Shown here: piece after piece, positions 1 through 8,395 of the stretch
Position numbering within the stretch: the first letter of the stretch is position 1
How the letters are laid out: every line of letters begins with the position of its first letter
Position numbers and translations under genes: made by a program
The notes under the pieces: model-generated
Seen by the model: only the letters and a program-made list of their open reading frames with translations
Databases searched by the model: none
What the model was told of the DNA's origin: nothing
DNA from: Candidatus Avidehalobacter gallistercoris
Lineage (GTDB): Bacteria; Bacillota; Dehalobacteriia; UBA4068; UBA4997
Assembly: GCA_018715045.1 (NCBI GenBank)
Contig: DVMH01000018.1
Coordinates: forward strand, 1-60,426
DNA length: 60,426 nt
Direction of reading: 5' to 3'

Positions 1-25
1 ACCGTCCAAAAAGGGCGGTTCTTTT
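1..25 (+). terminator. Rho-independent terminator at left edge
   Basis: Arms ACCGTCC and GGGCGGT (one G-U pair) flank an AAAAA loop and are followed by TTCTTTT. It would end a plus-strand transcript whose gene lies left of the window. Confidence 0.6.
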
Positions 26-465
26 ATTTTGGTGCCGAAGGCAATCAGAATATTCCAACATTCAATTATCTTCCTGCCCCTAATATAATTCATTGCCAAA
101 AAAAGCAACATAACATAATCTTAAAGCATTAGATTATTTACAGCCGCCCGTGATTATAACTCTCTGGCTGAAATTCCATTGAAATCTTGCCTGCAATTGA
201 CCGCGATTAGTCAAAAACGCTATTGCGCAATTTTGCAGCGGGCAGATCACATCATTTACACTAGCCATGCCTATTGCCAGAACTGCATACTTGTCTGTAA
301 CAACTTCTTAAATTGAACATACCGGTATTCCGCTGGCCGTATATAACGGCAATCCTCAAAGTGTTGTCAGTATCACAGTTCGCCATACTCAAAGCCCCGG
401 GAGTGCGGTTATCATTACCAACCTTACGCCGGCACATTCGTCAATGTTGTATCCTGGATAATATC
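26..465. other. Intergenic stretch without a recognised gene
   Basis: I see no gene with a ribosome binding site or a family-like sequence here. The one open frame of about 70 codons near the right end (from 313) has no Shine-Dalgarno sequence, runs into the next promoter and looks like chance. Confidence 0.5.
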
Positions 466-493
466 AGGGCACCCTTTTCAGGCGTCCTTTTTT
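466..493 (+). terminator. Terminator-like hairpin before yitT-like gene
   Basis: AGGGCACC and GGCGTCCT form an imperfect stem (one mismatch, one G-U pair) followed by TTTTTT. It overlaps the -35 side of the next promoter, so it may insulate the following gene from upstream transcription. Confidence 0.45.
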
Positions 494-503
494 ATGCTAT
501 AAT
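475..503 (+). promoter_or_regulatory. Promoter for the YitT family gene
   Basis: The -10 TATAAT at 498-503 is preceded by TGC (extended -10). The -35 region TTTTCA at 475-480 lies 17 bases upstream. The predicted start of transcription is about 35 bases before the gene. Confidence 0.6.
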
Positions 504-545
504 CAGCATATACATTTTATATAAATAAGGAAAGGAGCAATTAAT

Positions 546-1445
546 TTGCCACAAACTCTAACCACATTCAAACAGTTTCTGAAAACCTTAAGTACAAAAA
601 ATCTGCTGTTTCTGACTCTGGCCGGCGCGATCAACGCATTTGGCGTTACGGTATTCATCGCGCCGGTGCAGCTTTATGACAGCGGAATTTCCGGCACGTC
701 CATTTTGCTTTCGCAGCTGACGCCGCCCCAGTTTTCTCTCTCGTTCTTCCTGATCCTGCTGAATATTCCGCTGTTCATCTTCGGCCTTAAGCGTCAGGGG
801 CCGCAGTTCACCGTTTACGCTATTTATGCCGTGGCCTGCTATTCCGTAGGCGCGTGGCTGATAACCGACGTGCTGCCGCTGGACGTCAGCATTGCCTCGC
901 CGTTAGCAGGAACGGATCTACTGCTATGCTCACTGTTTGGCGGCGTGATATCCGGCGTGGGCAGCGGCCTTGCCATAAAATTCGGCGGCGCCATGGACGG
1001 CGTCGAGGTTATGGCTGTAATCTTCGCTAAACGTCTGGGGCTCTCCGTTGGCAGCTTCGTTATGCTGTACAACGTGGCTCTTTATGCGATATGCGGCATA
1101 GCTATTGGCAGTTGGATATTGCCGCTTTACTCCATTGTCACCTATTTTGCCGCGCTGAAAACGCTCGACTTTATCGTGGAAGGTATTGAACGTTCTAAAG
1201 CGGCTATTATTATTACCACCCGCCCGAACGACATCTGCGCCGCGCTGACCACCGCCTTTGCCACCGGAGCGACGCAGCTGGCCGCCAAGGGAGGCTTCTC
1301 CAACACCGACCGCGCCATGATATACTTTGTGGTCAACCGCTTTCAGGTGGGACGTATGCAGGCAATCGTACATGAAATCGACCCGATGGCCTACATCACC
1401 ATTAGCGAGGTAGCTGACGTTTTCAGCGCCAACGCGGGGAACTGA
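546..1445 (+). CDS. YitT family membrane protein (DUF161/DUF2179)
   Basis: A 299-residue integral membrane protein of the YitT/YpjC group. The first 200 residues hold about five hydrophobic membrane segments separated by short loops rich in glycine and aspartate. The last 80 residues are a soluble cytoplasmic domain of DUF2179 type, with the motifs TGATQLAAKGGF and RAMIYFVVNRFQ near residues 240-270. The start is TTG at 546, supported by AGGAG at 533-537 with an 8-base spacing and by the extended -10 promoter just upstream. It appears to be a single-gene unit. The substrate of this family is unsettled, so no function is assigned beyond a membrane protein that probably senses or transports a small molecule. 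Confidence 0.85.
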   Translation: MPQTLTTFKQFLKTLSTKNLLFLTLAGAINAFGVTVFIAPVQLYDSGISGTSILLSQLTPPQFSLSFFLILLNIPLFIFGLKRQGPQFTVYAIYAVACYSVGAWLITDVLPLDVSIASPLAGTDLLLCSLFGGVISGVGSGLAIKFGGAMDGVEVMAVIFAKRLGLSVGSFVMLYNVALYAICGIAIGSWILPLYSIVTYFAALKTLDFIVEGIERSKAAIIITTRPNDICAALTTAFATGATQLAAKGGFSNTDRAMIYFVVNRFQVGRMQAIVHEIDPMAYITISEVADVFSANAGN

Positions 1446-1562
1446 AGCAACTTGAAATCAACCTGAAAAATACCTGTCTATATAGAGCAAAAATTAAAGG
1501 ATTTCCTCGGCAAATGCAGAATATTAACGGATAATGTCAGTTCAAGAAAAGAGGTGAAAAAA

Positions 1563-2285
1563 ATGAACGCACAAGACAGCATTATCATTGACGTGAAGAA
1601 CCTGCGCAAGGTATATACTATCGGCACCGAGCGCGTGATCGCATTGGCCGGGATTGATATGCAAATACGGCGCGGCGAGATATGCTGCCTGTTCGGCCCC
1701 TCCGGCAGTGGCAAATCCACCCTGCTGAATATGCTGGCCGGTCTGGAAAAACCAACCACTGGTGAGATCTCCATCGGCGGGGCGCGTATTGACAAAATGA
1801 ACGAAACACAGTTGGCAGACTTCCGCCGCAACCATTTCGGCTTCGTGTTTCAGTCGTATAACCTATTGCCTGCGCTGACCGCGCTGGAAAATGTGGAAAT
1901 GCCAATGATTTTCCGTGGAGTGGATAAGGATATCCGTAAAAAGCAGGCTGTCAAAATGCTGCAATATGTGGGGCTGAAAAACCGCATTAAGCACAAACCG
2001 ACCCAGATGAGCGGCGGCCAGCAGCAGCGCGTCGGCATTGCCCGCGCTTTTGTGGCACATCCCCCGGTGATATTCGCCGACGAGCCGACCGGCAATCTCG
2101 ACACCCACACTACCTATGAGGTGATGAATATGATGTCGGCAATGGTAAAAAAGCGCGGCTCCACTATGATCATCGTCACGCATGATGATGAGATTGCCGC
2201 CTATGGCGACCATATTATCAAGATACGCGACGGCAAAATTCTGGAGGAAAGCTGGCCGAAGCAGCAAGTGGCCGCTGCGGAATAA
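1563..2285 (+). CDS. ABC transporter ATPase, MacB/LolD type
   Basis: A 240-residue ATPase subunit of the class that pairs with MacB/FtsX-like permeases. Visible motifs are Walker [10 protein letters not shown] (about 45-53), the Q-loop in FVFQSYN, the signature MSGGQQQR, Walker B with catalytic Glu in [12 protein letters not shown], and the H-loop in IVTHDDE. ATG 1563 is preferred over the in-frame GTG at 1554 because AAGAGGTG sits at the right distance before it. It is followed by the secreted protein (2423) and the permease (4163), so the three form one export or mechanotransmission unit rather than an importer. A 137-base gap rich in TTGTATAG-like repeats separates it from the next gene, and I found no clear terminator there. 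Confidence 0.9.
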   Translation: MNAQDSIIIDVKNLRKVYTIGTERVIALAGIDMQIRRGEICCLFGPSGSGKSTLLNMLAGLEKPTTGEISIGGARIDKMNETQLADFRRNHFGFVFQSYNLLPALTALENVEMPMIFRGVDKDIRKKQAVKMLQYVGLKNRIKHKPTQMSGGQQQRVGIARAFVAHPPVIFADEPTGNLDTHTTYEVMNMMSAMVKKRGSTMIIVTHDDEIAAYGDHIIKIRDGKILEESWPKQQVAAAE

Positions 2286-2422
2286 AGCAAAAAACGATGA
2301 TAGACGCATAGTTGTGCGCCTGAAAATTGTAATAGTTTATAGTTATGTCTTGAGGGCGCAGTTAAAAATTGTATAGGTTTGTATAATTGTATAGTTTGGT
2401 ATATTTGTAAAGGAGAACTGAA

Positions 2423-4156
2423 ATGAAGACGAGAAAATTGAGCAAATTTGGGTTAACGCTTGCGGTGTTGATGCTGGCGCTGGCGCTTCTGCTGCCTGGC
2501 ATGGCCATAGCCGACGATTATTACGGCGAGGATAACCCCCAGTTTACGATGTATAAGGCAAGCTCCGTGATCCGGCCGGGCAAAGAATCCACCGTGACAG
2601 TCAGCTTCAACAACATCACCAATTACAGCGCTTTTTACGCCTACGCGATTTTGACCGCCAGCGAAGATAATTCCAAGCTGTTCGGCGATAACGGCGGCAA
2701 TTATCTCTCCCGAGATATCGGTACCCTGGGCAAAAACGCAGTTACCGATTTGGACTTCACTTTCACCCCCTCGCAGGATCTGAAATCCGGCAGCTACGAC
2801 ATGACCGTGACGCTGATCTACAAAAACCGTCAGGGCTCGTCGTTCACCAAGGATTATGACCTGAAGCTGACTGTCGATTCCGGCACGCCAGTGGATCTGC
2901 AAATCCCCGAAAGTTCGGTGCCTGGCGGCAAGGCCATCTATGGCCAGGATTTTGATCTTAACTTCACTCTGGCCAACAACGGCGAAACCACGGCCAGAGA
3001 CGTGCGTATAACGCTGAACAATCTGAACCAAGATACTATTTTCCAGAGCGGCTCCTATGATTCCCCCACTTTCCCCGAGATCAAGGCTTACGAAGCACGC
3101 CAGCTGACGTTTAAATTAAAGTCCAACGCGGACATCGCCGGTGGATATTACCCCATAGAGCTTAAGGTTACATATAACGAAAACGGCGAAGACAAGGAAA
3201 AAGTGCTGACGCTTTATGTTAACGTGGAGGGTTCTCCTGACGCCAACGAGGACGAGGACGGCAACAAGCTTTCCGTGCCCCGCGTGATCCTGGCCGGCTT
3301 TGATATGCCCGCTACGGTGAATATGGGCGAACCGTTTACGTTCACCTTTACGCTTAAGAACACCAGCACCGACCGCACGGTGAAGAATTTACAGGCGTCG
3401 CTTTCCTCCTCGGAGGGCACGGTACTGCCCGCCAGTGGCTCCAATAGCTTCTATGTATCGGAAATCAAACCTGGCGGCACCGCAACGCTGAGCCTACAGC
3501 TGACCACAAAATACGATACCGAAAAAACAGCCTATCCGTTAGCTATCCAAATGGACTATGAAGACGCCAAGGCCAATGCTTATTCCAATACCGAGAATCT
3601 AACAATCCCCGTGTTCCTGCCCACAAAATTGGATTTCCAGAACGAAAGCTATCCGGAATACGGCGTGGTCGGAGAAAGCCAGTATCTGAGCCTGGAGTAT
3701 ATCAACAAAGGCAAGGGCACCATTTACAACCTGAACATCGCTGTGGAGGGTAATATGCAGACCGATATCGGCAGCAGCTATATCGGCAATATCAACAGCG
3801 GCAGCACCGACAGCTTTGAAGTTATGATCACGCCACTTGAAGCCGGCGTTACCAACGGCCGGTTGATATTCACCTACGAAGATGCGGCGGGCAATCCCCT
3901 GCGCACCGAAAAGACATTCACTATGACCGTTGAAGAAGCTCCGGCATTTGATCCCAGCATGGAAGACCCCGGTATGATGGAAGACCCCGGCATGATGGGA
4001 GACGAAGGAGGTTTCCCCACTTGGGGCAAGATTCTGTTGGGCGTTATCGCAGTGATTGCTGCTGCCACAGCCATTGTCGTTATCCGCAAGAAGCACAAGG
4101 CCAAGAAACAGGCCGAAGAAGAAGCGCTTTTTGCTGAAAGCAATGATTTGGATTAA
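2423..4156 (+). CDS. Secreted, membrane-anchored COG1361/NEW3-like adaptor protein
   Basis: A 577-residue exported protein. Residues 1-31 are a signal peptide (basic MKTRK, then a leucine-rich core, cleavage near AIADD). The body has repeated beta-sandwich segments with features of CARDB/NEW3 domains: conserved phrases such as FTLANNGETTA and FTLKNTSTDRTVKNL, with G-rich turns, recur about every 110-130 residues. A short Met-Glu-Pro linker with a repeated EDPGMM motif (near residues 515-530) leads to one membrane helix (about 535-556) and a basic, then acidic cytoplasmic tail. Lying between a MacB-type ATPase and a MacB-type permease, it occupies the place that a MacA-like adaptor would have. 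That role is inferred from position, not shown. The Shine-Dalgarno sequence AAAGGAG precedes ATG 2423. Confidence 0.8.
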   Translation: MKTRKLSKFGLTLAVLMLALALLLPGMAIADDYYGEDNPQFTMYKASSVIRPGKESTVTVSFNNITNYSAFYAYAILTASEDNSKLFGDNGGNYLSRDIGTLGKNAVTDLDFTFTPSQDLKSGSYDMTVTLIYKNRQGSSFTKDYDLKLTVDSGTPVDLQIPESSVPGGKAIYGQDFDLNFTLANNGETTARDVRITLNNLNQDTIFQSGSYDSPTFPEIKAYEARQLTFKLKSNADIAGGYYPIELKVTYNENGEDKEKVLTLYVNVEGSPDANEDEDGNKLSVPRVILAGFDMPATVNMGEPFTFTFTLKNTSTDRTVKNLQASLSSSEGTVLPASGSNSFYVSEIKPGGTATLSLQLTTKYDTEKTAYPLAIQMDYEDAKANAYSNTENLTIPVFLPTKLDFQNESYPEYGVVGESQYLSLEYINKGKGTIYNLNIAVEGNMQTDIGSSYIGNINSGSTDSFEVMITPLEAGVTNGRLIFTYEDAAGNPLRTEKTFTMTVEEAPAFDPSMEDPGMMEDPGMMGDEGGFPTWGKILLGVIAVIAAATAIVVIRKKHKAKKQAEEEALFAESNDLD

Positions 4157-4162
4157 AACAGC

Positions 4163-5521
4163 ATGAGTTTTTTTGACATATTAAAAATGGCCTGCGGCAA
4201 CTTTTTACGGCGTAAGGCCAGAACCCTTTTAACCGTTGCCGGTGTGGTTATCGGCACTATGGCAGTAGTGATCATGCTATCCATCGGCCAAGGCATGGAA
4301 AAGGGCTATATCGAGCAGCTTAAGTCTTGGGGCAGCCTGACACAGATCGAGGTATCCCCAAATTACAGCAGCAACGAGGACGAACAAACCTATCTGAACG
4401 AAGAAACCGTCACCACGCTGGAGGCGCTGGAGCATGTTCAGGTGGCGCTGCCCACCACGCGTCAATACGGCGGACTGGTAATGGGCCGCAAGATAAACGA
4501 GATAGGCATTATCGGTATTGATGTCACTAAACTGGATTATTACGATTTGAAGCTGGAAAATGACGAGCCGGTGACGGCAGATAGGTTTGCAGAAAACGGT
4601 TATCTTATCCCCTACACCAGCGTGTTTCAGTTCTACAACCCCAAGCAGGGCTGGTCAGACGAAAATAATGCCTATGATTATGATCCGGAAACAGGCGAAT
4701 CAACACTGAAAGAACTGCCTTTCGACATCACCAATCCCGAAGAAGCCCGCATCAAAATGGTCTTTGATATGAGCTATTACTGGGGCGGAGAGGGCAGCAA
4801 GCCCAAAGGCTATGACGCACGATGCGCCGGCGTTTTGTCCAGCAAAAGCCAAGGCAATTTCAGTTATAGTCTGGTCATGGATATGAAAACGCTGGACGAA
4901 ATGTACAAGAAGTATCAGAAAGACAACAAAATCGATAACAAAGAGGAAAGCAAAGACAAAAACAAATATAGCAGTCTGTATGTCGTGGTTGATGATATGA
5001 ACAACGTGACCGATGTTCAGACTGAAATTAACAATCTGGGCTATCAGACTTGGGCCAGCGCGGAGCTGCTGGAAAACGTGAAAGAGCAAATGGGTATGAT
5101 ACAGGCCGTGTTGGGCGGTATTGGTGCGGTAGCGTTCCTCGTAGCGGCCATCGGTATCAGCAACACCATGGTGATGTCCACCTATGAACGCACGCGCGAA
5201 ATCGGCATTATGAAAGTGTTGGGCTGCAAGCTCTCCAACATAATGACACTGTTTTTAACAGAAGCGGCAATCATTGGCTTTGCGGGCGGGCTGTTAGGCA
5301 TTTTGCTGAGCCTGTGCCTATCCAAGATAATGAATATGCTATCCGACAGCGGTGTGCTTGCTATGTTCAGCATGGGCGAGGGCGTGCCTATTTCAATCAT
5401 TCCTGTGTGGCTGATTGCCGGCGGCATCGTGTTCTCCACGCTGGTCGGCGTAGTTTCCGGTTTCTATCCGGCTCTCCGCGCCACCAAGCTTTCTGCGCTG
5501 GACGCTATCAAGAACGAATAA
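4163..5521 (+). CDS. ABC transporter permease, MacB/FtsX family
   Basis: A 452-residue permease with the standard MacB layout: one N-terminal membrane helix (about 18-40, after the basic NFLRRKART), a large external MacB_PCD-type domain (about 45-300), then three C-terminal helices near 310-335, 360-385 and 415-440. The FtsX core phrase GISNTMVMSTYERTREIGIMKVLG is split across helix 2 and its cytoplasmic loop and is clearly recognisable. The gene begins six bases after the COG1361-like gene, so the two are translationally close. The external domain is rich in Tyr, Glu and Lys and I cannot infer a substrate from it. With its ATPase it probably exports a lipid- or peptide-like compound or works as a mechanical transducer. 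Confidence 0.88.
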   Translation: MSFFDILKMACGNFLRRKARTLLTVAGVVIGTMAVVIMLSIGQGMEKGYIEQLKSWGSLTQIEVSPNYSSNEDEQTYLNEETVTTLEALEHVQVALPTTRQYGGLVMGRKINEIGIIGIDVTKLDYYDLKLENDEPVTADRFAENGYLIPYTSVFQFYNPKQGWSDENNAYDYDPETGESTLKELPFDITNPEEARIKMVFDMSYYWGGEGSKPKGYDARCAGVLSSKSQGNFSYSLVMDMKTLDEMYKKYQKDNKIDNKEESKDKNKYSSLYVVVDDMNNVTDVQTEINNLGYQTWASAELLENVKEQMGMIQAVLGGIGAVAFLVAAIGISNTMVMSTYERTREIGIMKVLGCKLSNIMTLFLTEAAIIGFAGGLLGILLSLCLSKIMNMLSDSGVLAMFSMGEGVPISIIPVWLIAGGIVFSTLVGVVSGFYPALRATKLSALDAIKNE

Positions 5522-5568
5522 ACACAAAACTGCCTCAATGCTAAAAGCACAATAAGGAAGTAACTTCA

Positions 5569-5577
5569 TGATATACT
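5569..5577 (+). promoter_or_regulatory. Extended -10 promoter for the TIGR04076 gene
   Basis: TGATATACT at 5569-5577 combines TGN with TATACT. No good -35 is visible 17 bases upstream. It lies 38 bases before the start codon. Confidence 0.45.
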
Positions 5578-5614
5578 GGTAGTACAACAAACTAGCCAAA
5601 GGAGACGCACAAAA

Positions 5615-6007
5615 ATGAAACACAAAGTAAAAGTAACGGTACTCGATAAAAAGCTATATCCCGAATTACAGCAGAAGTATTGCTTTGATAAGAATTCCGG
5701 AGCTTGTTCCTGCTACAACGTGGGAGATGAATTTGAATTTTATCGTGATGATGAACGTGACGATTTCTGGCATATGGGTTTAAACACATTAGTAAAGACT
5801 TCTGGCAACGCAGATATGGTTGCTGGTGGTCCGAAAATTCCATTTTGCTCTGAAGCATGGGACGCTATTTCTCGCTATATTTACACTGGGTTACAGGGCG
5901 GCTCCATTATGAATGGCTGGATGGAAAAGGAAAATACCATGATTGCCTGTTGCTCTGATGGCACAAGACCAGTAGTCTTCAAAATTGAGCGGATTGATTA
6001 TGAATAA
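5615..6007 (+). CDS. TIGR04076 family protein
   Basis: A 130-residue soluble protein starting MKHKVKVTVLDKK, typical of the TIGR04076 family found widely in anaerobes. It has four cysteines that could bind metal or react with redox partners: C33 and C35 in GACSCYN, C78 in PFCSEAW, and a CC pair in MIACCSDGTRP. The end, FKIERIDYE, matches the usual end of this family. The biochemical role is unknown. The gene is monocistronic, with AAAGGAG before the ATG and a strong terminator 30 bases after the stop. It begins the AT-richer accessory stretch. Confidence 0.75.
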   Translation: MKHKVKVTVLDKKLYPELQQKYCFDKNSGACSCYNVGDEFEFYRDDERDDFWHMGLNTLVKTSGNADMVAGGPKIPFCSEAWDAISRYIYTGLQGGSIMNGWMEKENTMIACCSDGTRPVVFKIERIDYE

Positions 6008-6037
6008 CGCACGAATAGCAATTCCATAATTGTTCCT

Positions 6038-6072
6038 GCGGTCACGCTTCCCGGCGTGACCGCTTTCTTTTA
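6038..6072 (+). terminator. Rho-independent terminator after the TIGR04076 gene
   Basis: A perfect 10-bp stem, GCGGTCACGC and GCGTGACCGC, with a 6-base loop, followed by TTTCTTTT. Confidence 0.9.
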
Positions 6073-6101
6073 AATTCAAATTTATATAGGCGCTCAAGAC
6101 T

Positions 6102-6659
6102 ATGAAAAGGTATATTACAGGTATCAACATAAGCGAAATAAAATTCCACTGGCGAGTTAAAGAAATATTTTGAATAACTAGCGATTGGAGAAGTTAAGTC
6201 ATATCTGAACAATGAGAAGTTTTATTTAGGTATTCCAATTTTTCTCATTTTAAAAGAAGCTTTTAAAGATGTTTTAGATAATGCGCCTAAATGGTGGAAC
6301 AATGGCAATAAAGAAATCTATGACAATCTGATTTTTATATTCTTACAGCAAAGTTTTCTGATGTATATAACAAAACAGGAAGACCCTGTTTCCATTAGTT
6401 AAAGATATTGGAAGGTAACATTTGATTTTGCTGATAAAGCGGTAGAAGATTTTCACACTTTATTCTCAACTTCCGTCCTTGCCCTTGACAGATCACGGAC
6501 GGTTATTTTTCAATCAGATTATTTAAACGCTGGTAGAGGAAATGATGGGGCAGACATAAATAATATCCCAAGTCTCTTATGTATTCCTGGAGTTGGGTTA
6601 GCTCGACCGAATGCAGATTTATTCATTAAGGAACATAAAACGAGGCCCCTCACCAGTTA
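6102..6659 (+). pseudogene. Broken gene of unknown function
   Basis: A decayed coding stretch. ATG 6102 opens about 23 codons that stop at once. A second frame then reads as a convincing soluble protein from 6178 (motifs GEVKSYLNNEKFY, LDNAPKWWNNG, KAVEDFHTLF) but is interrupted by in-frame TAA codons at 6175 and 6400 and stays open to 6657. The simplest reading is one gene with an early frameshift and one internal nonsense change. I do not recognise the family. The low GC of this piece differs from the flanks and suggests acquired DNA that is now decaying. Confidence 0.45.
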
Positions 6660-6672
6660 AGGTGAGAGGTCC
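6637..6672 (-). terminator. Terminator of the small membrane protein gene
   Basis: On the minus strand GGACCTCTCACC and GGTGAGGGGCC pair (one bulge) around TTAACT and lead into TCGTTTT. It stands 20 bases after the stop codon of the gene at 6691. Confidence 0.6.
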
Positions 6673-6690
6673 TTTGATGCCCAATTCATT

Positions 6691-7005
6691 TTACTTGTGC
6701 TGCGTCTTACTCTGCTTTTTGCGATTTATAATCCACCAAATGCCCCAACCGATACCACACATAAGCAACATAAAACCTGTAAAGATAACAAGGAATATGT
6801 ACCCAAGACGGTCCCATCCTGTAATTGTAATAGACATTGCAGCAAAAATAATTGTAAATATAGAAAGCAGAATAACAGGCAACAAACGAATTACCTTATT
6901 GTTCACTTTGAAACAAAGTAAAAGCTGGATTGGCAAAAGCACGACGATAGAAAAAATCGAAATAAATGTGGTCAGTTCTATGTCTCCCATCCAAACATCA
7001 AACAT
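6691..7005 (-). CDS. Small hypothetical membrane protein
   Basis: About 104 residues from ATG 7005, which has GTGAGGGG in front of it. A longer start at GTG 7017 is less likely because it would use the Shine-Dalgarno sequence itself as codons. Three hydrophobic segments (roughly residues 12-33, 40-62 and 68-92) are followed by a short basic tail rich in Lys and Gln, so this is an inner membrane protein with the tail inside. I do not recognise the family. It belongs to the AT-rich patch between the TIGR04076 gene and the TetR gene. Confidence 0.6.
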   Translation of the reverse strand: MFDVWMGDIELTTFISIFSIVVLLPIQLLLCFKVNNKVIRLLPVILLSIFTIIFAAMSITITGWDRLGYIFLVIFTGFMLLMCGIGWGIWWIINRKKQSKTQHK

Positions 7006-7020
7006 ATATCCCCTCACTTC

Positions 7021-7149
7021 CTATGACAATGTTTTCAACATATCTCTGCGTATTGCGGCCAAGTACTCTCCCGCAACGCAAAGGATATATACATTTTTAG
7101 TATATCGATAAGCATACTCATAAAGCATAATTTCTGTGGTTTCACCCAT
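7021..7149 (-). CDS. Possible 42-residue ORF upstream of the membrane protein
   Basis: ATG 7149 to TAG 7021 encodes a short peptide beginning MGETTEIMLYEYAYRY, ending 15 bases before the start of the membrane protein gene. There is no strong ribosome binding site, and the frame is also open upstream of the ATG, so it may be the 3' fragment of a lost gene. Confidence 0.25.
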   Translation of the reverse strand: MGETTEIMLYEYAYRYTKNVYILCVAGEYLAAIRRDMLKTLS

Positions 7150-7253
7150 TTCTGGACGCTTCTGGGTATTTATTCGTTGTATTCACCATGATATTCAAGG
7201 TTTTGAACCGGGAACACAAAATCGAATTGGAACTAAATAATAAGACACATTTG

Positions 7254-7838
7254 CTATCGGTAAAATTCCGGAAAAGTTTCCTTTACAACAGTTGTTAAAT
7301 ATTGAATAATAAATTCCTGCTTAAGCAAATCATCAGATAATGCGGGATATTTAATAATAATTGACAACATTCCTGTAATTAAGAATTCCAGTTTTATATC
7401 ATTTTCAACACAAGGAACTAATTTTCCCACTTTATAGATTTGCGACTTAAATGCATCTATAAAACATGTGGGATAAATATTACAAAATTTAATATTATTC
7501 TCAGATAATATTTTTCTTTCTGCTAATGTCAAAGAATTAGCGAATAACTCCATTTGCGCGAACATAAATGTGCGAACAAACCTTTCAGGAGCAACAAATA
7601 AATCTGGATAAGGATTAAAACTTTCAGCTACTTTACTTGCAACATTTTTAACCAATTCATTGTATAAGTCATAAATATCCAAATAGTGAAGATAAAAAGT
7701 ACCTTTGCTTATTTCTGCTTTTTGAGCCAATTCTGTAACTGTGATTTTATTTACCGGTTTTATCATAATCAGCATCATGAATGCTTCCTTAATCGAACGA
7801 AGTGTTTTTGTTATTCTTATATCAGTATTCTTACCCAT
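7254..7838 (-). CDS. TetR/AcrR family transcriptional regulator
   Basis: A 194-residue regulator. Residues 1-55 form the TetR DNA-binding domain with the helix-turn-helix ITVTELAQKAEISKGTFYLHY. The remainder is an all-helical ligand domain of the TetR_C type common in Bacillota (Phe-rich, with FVRTFMFAQMELF). ATG 7838 is chosen over TTG 7850 because GGAGGGAG lies five bases before it. It is divergent from the ORF at 8014, and the shared 175-base gap has a perfect palindrome on the promoter of that ORF, so autogenous or divergent control is likely. It is AT-rich compared with the rest of the window. The ligand cannot be inferred. Confidence 0.85.
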   Translation of the reverse strand: MGKNTDIRITKTLRSIKEAFMMLIMIKPVNKITVTELAQKAEISKGTFYLHYLDIYDLYNELVKNVASKVAESFNPYPDLFVAPERFVRTFMFAQMELFANSLTLAERKILSENNIKFCNIYPTCFIDAFKSQIYKVGKLVPCVENDIKLEFLITGMLSIIIKYPALSDDLLKQEFIIQYLTTVVKETFPEFYR

Positions 7839-7904
7839 AACTCCCTCCAAGAGTAATTAGACCATTTTAGAGCAGTGTCTATTTTTGGCCTTTTCTTAAT
7901 AGTC

Positions 7905-7938
7905 GATTATTGAATAATAGACAATAATCTTATATAAT
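7905..7938 (+). promoter_or_regulatory. Promoter with TetR-type operator
   Basis: The perfect inverted repeat GATTATTG (7905-7912) and CAATAATC (7922-7929), 9 bases apart, covers a good promoter: TTGAAT at 7910-7915, 17-base spacer, TATAAT at 7933-7938. A repressor bound there would block transcription toward the ORF at 8014. Confidence 0.7.
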
Positions 7939-8013
7939 CATAGCATGAAATACATAAAGATACAATCGATACTTTAATTATACATTAGTTTTTGAAGAAA
8001 AGAGGGAGAAAAA

Positions 8014-8184
8014 ATGGATAAATATAAAACAGGCGATATGGTCTATGCCAAATTAGGAACGCTTCCTGTTGTAGGTACTATTATTTATAAAGATGACAAA
8101 ACAGAAAAATACCTCATTCGTTTCAGCACGGTGCAACAAGATTGGTATTCTGAAAATGATATAATTCCGTATAAGCAAGGGTAA
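8014..8184 (+). CDS. Small hypothetical protein, 56 residues
   Basis: Encodes a 56-residue acidic/basic peptide starting MDKYKTGDMVYAKLG and ending DIIPYKQG. The pattern KTGDMVYAKLG with later YLIRFS is like a small SH3-type beta barrel. GAGGGAG stands before the ATG, and a good promoter overlapped by a palindrome lies 75 bases upstream, which makes it the likely target of the divergent TetR regulator. No larger gene follows on this strand, so it is transcribed alone and converges with the AI-2E family gene. Confidence 0.6.
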   Translation: MDKYKTGDMVYAKLGTLPVVGTIIYKDDKTEKYLIRFSTVQQDWYSENDIIPYKQG

Positions 8185-8395
8185 ATATCTTGATTGCCCA
8201 TCCCTCTATTTCCAGCTTTCCAACACGATGGAACTTTCGACCTTTCAGAATTGCGAAATCCTTCATCCCTGGATAATATAATACAGCTAAGACAAAAATC
8301 AAGAACAATCGCAAAAAATTGTGGATATTTCCAGAGAAGATAGTGCACAAGATTTGTCAATCTTCCAACAAAACAAAATAAGTGTACTATTGAGT

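Noticed and set aside
313-528. Plus-strand ORF of 71 codons before the YitT gene
   Set aside because: It has no ribosome binding site, covers the terminator and promoter of the next gene, and its translation resembles no protein family.
6611-7111. Plus-strand ORF of 166 codons
   Set aside because: It is antisense to the small membrane protein gene and has no Shine-Dalgarno sequence.
8123-8350. Minus-strand ORF of 75 codons with a protein-like middle (KFHRVGKLEIEGWAIK)
   Set aside because: It overlaps the better supported ORF at 8014-8184, has only a weak start and no clear promoter. It could be a gene remnant but I would not annotate it.
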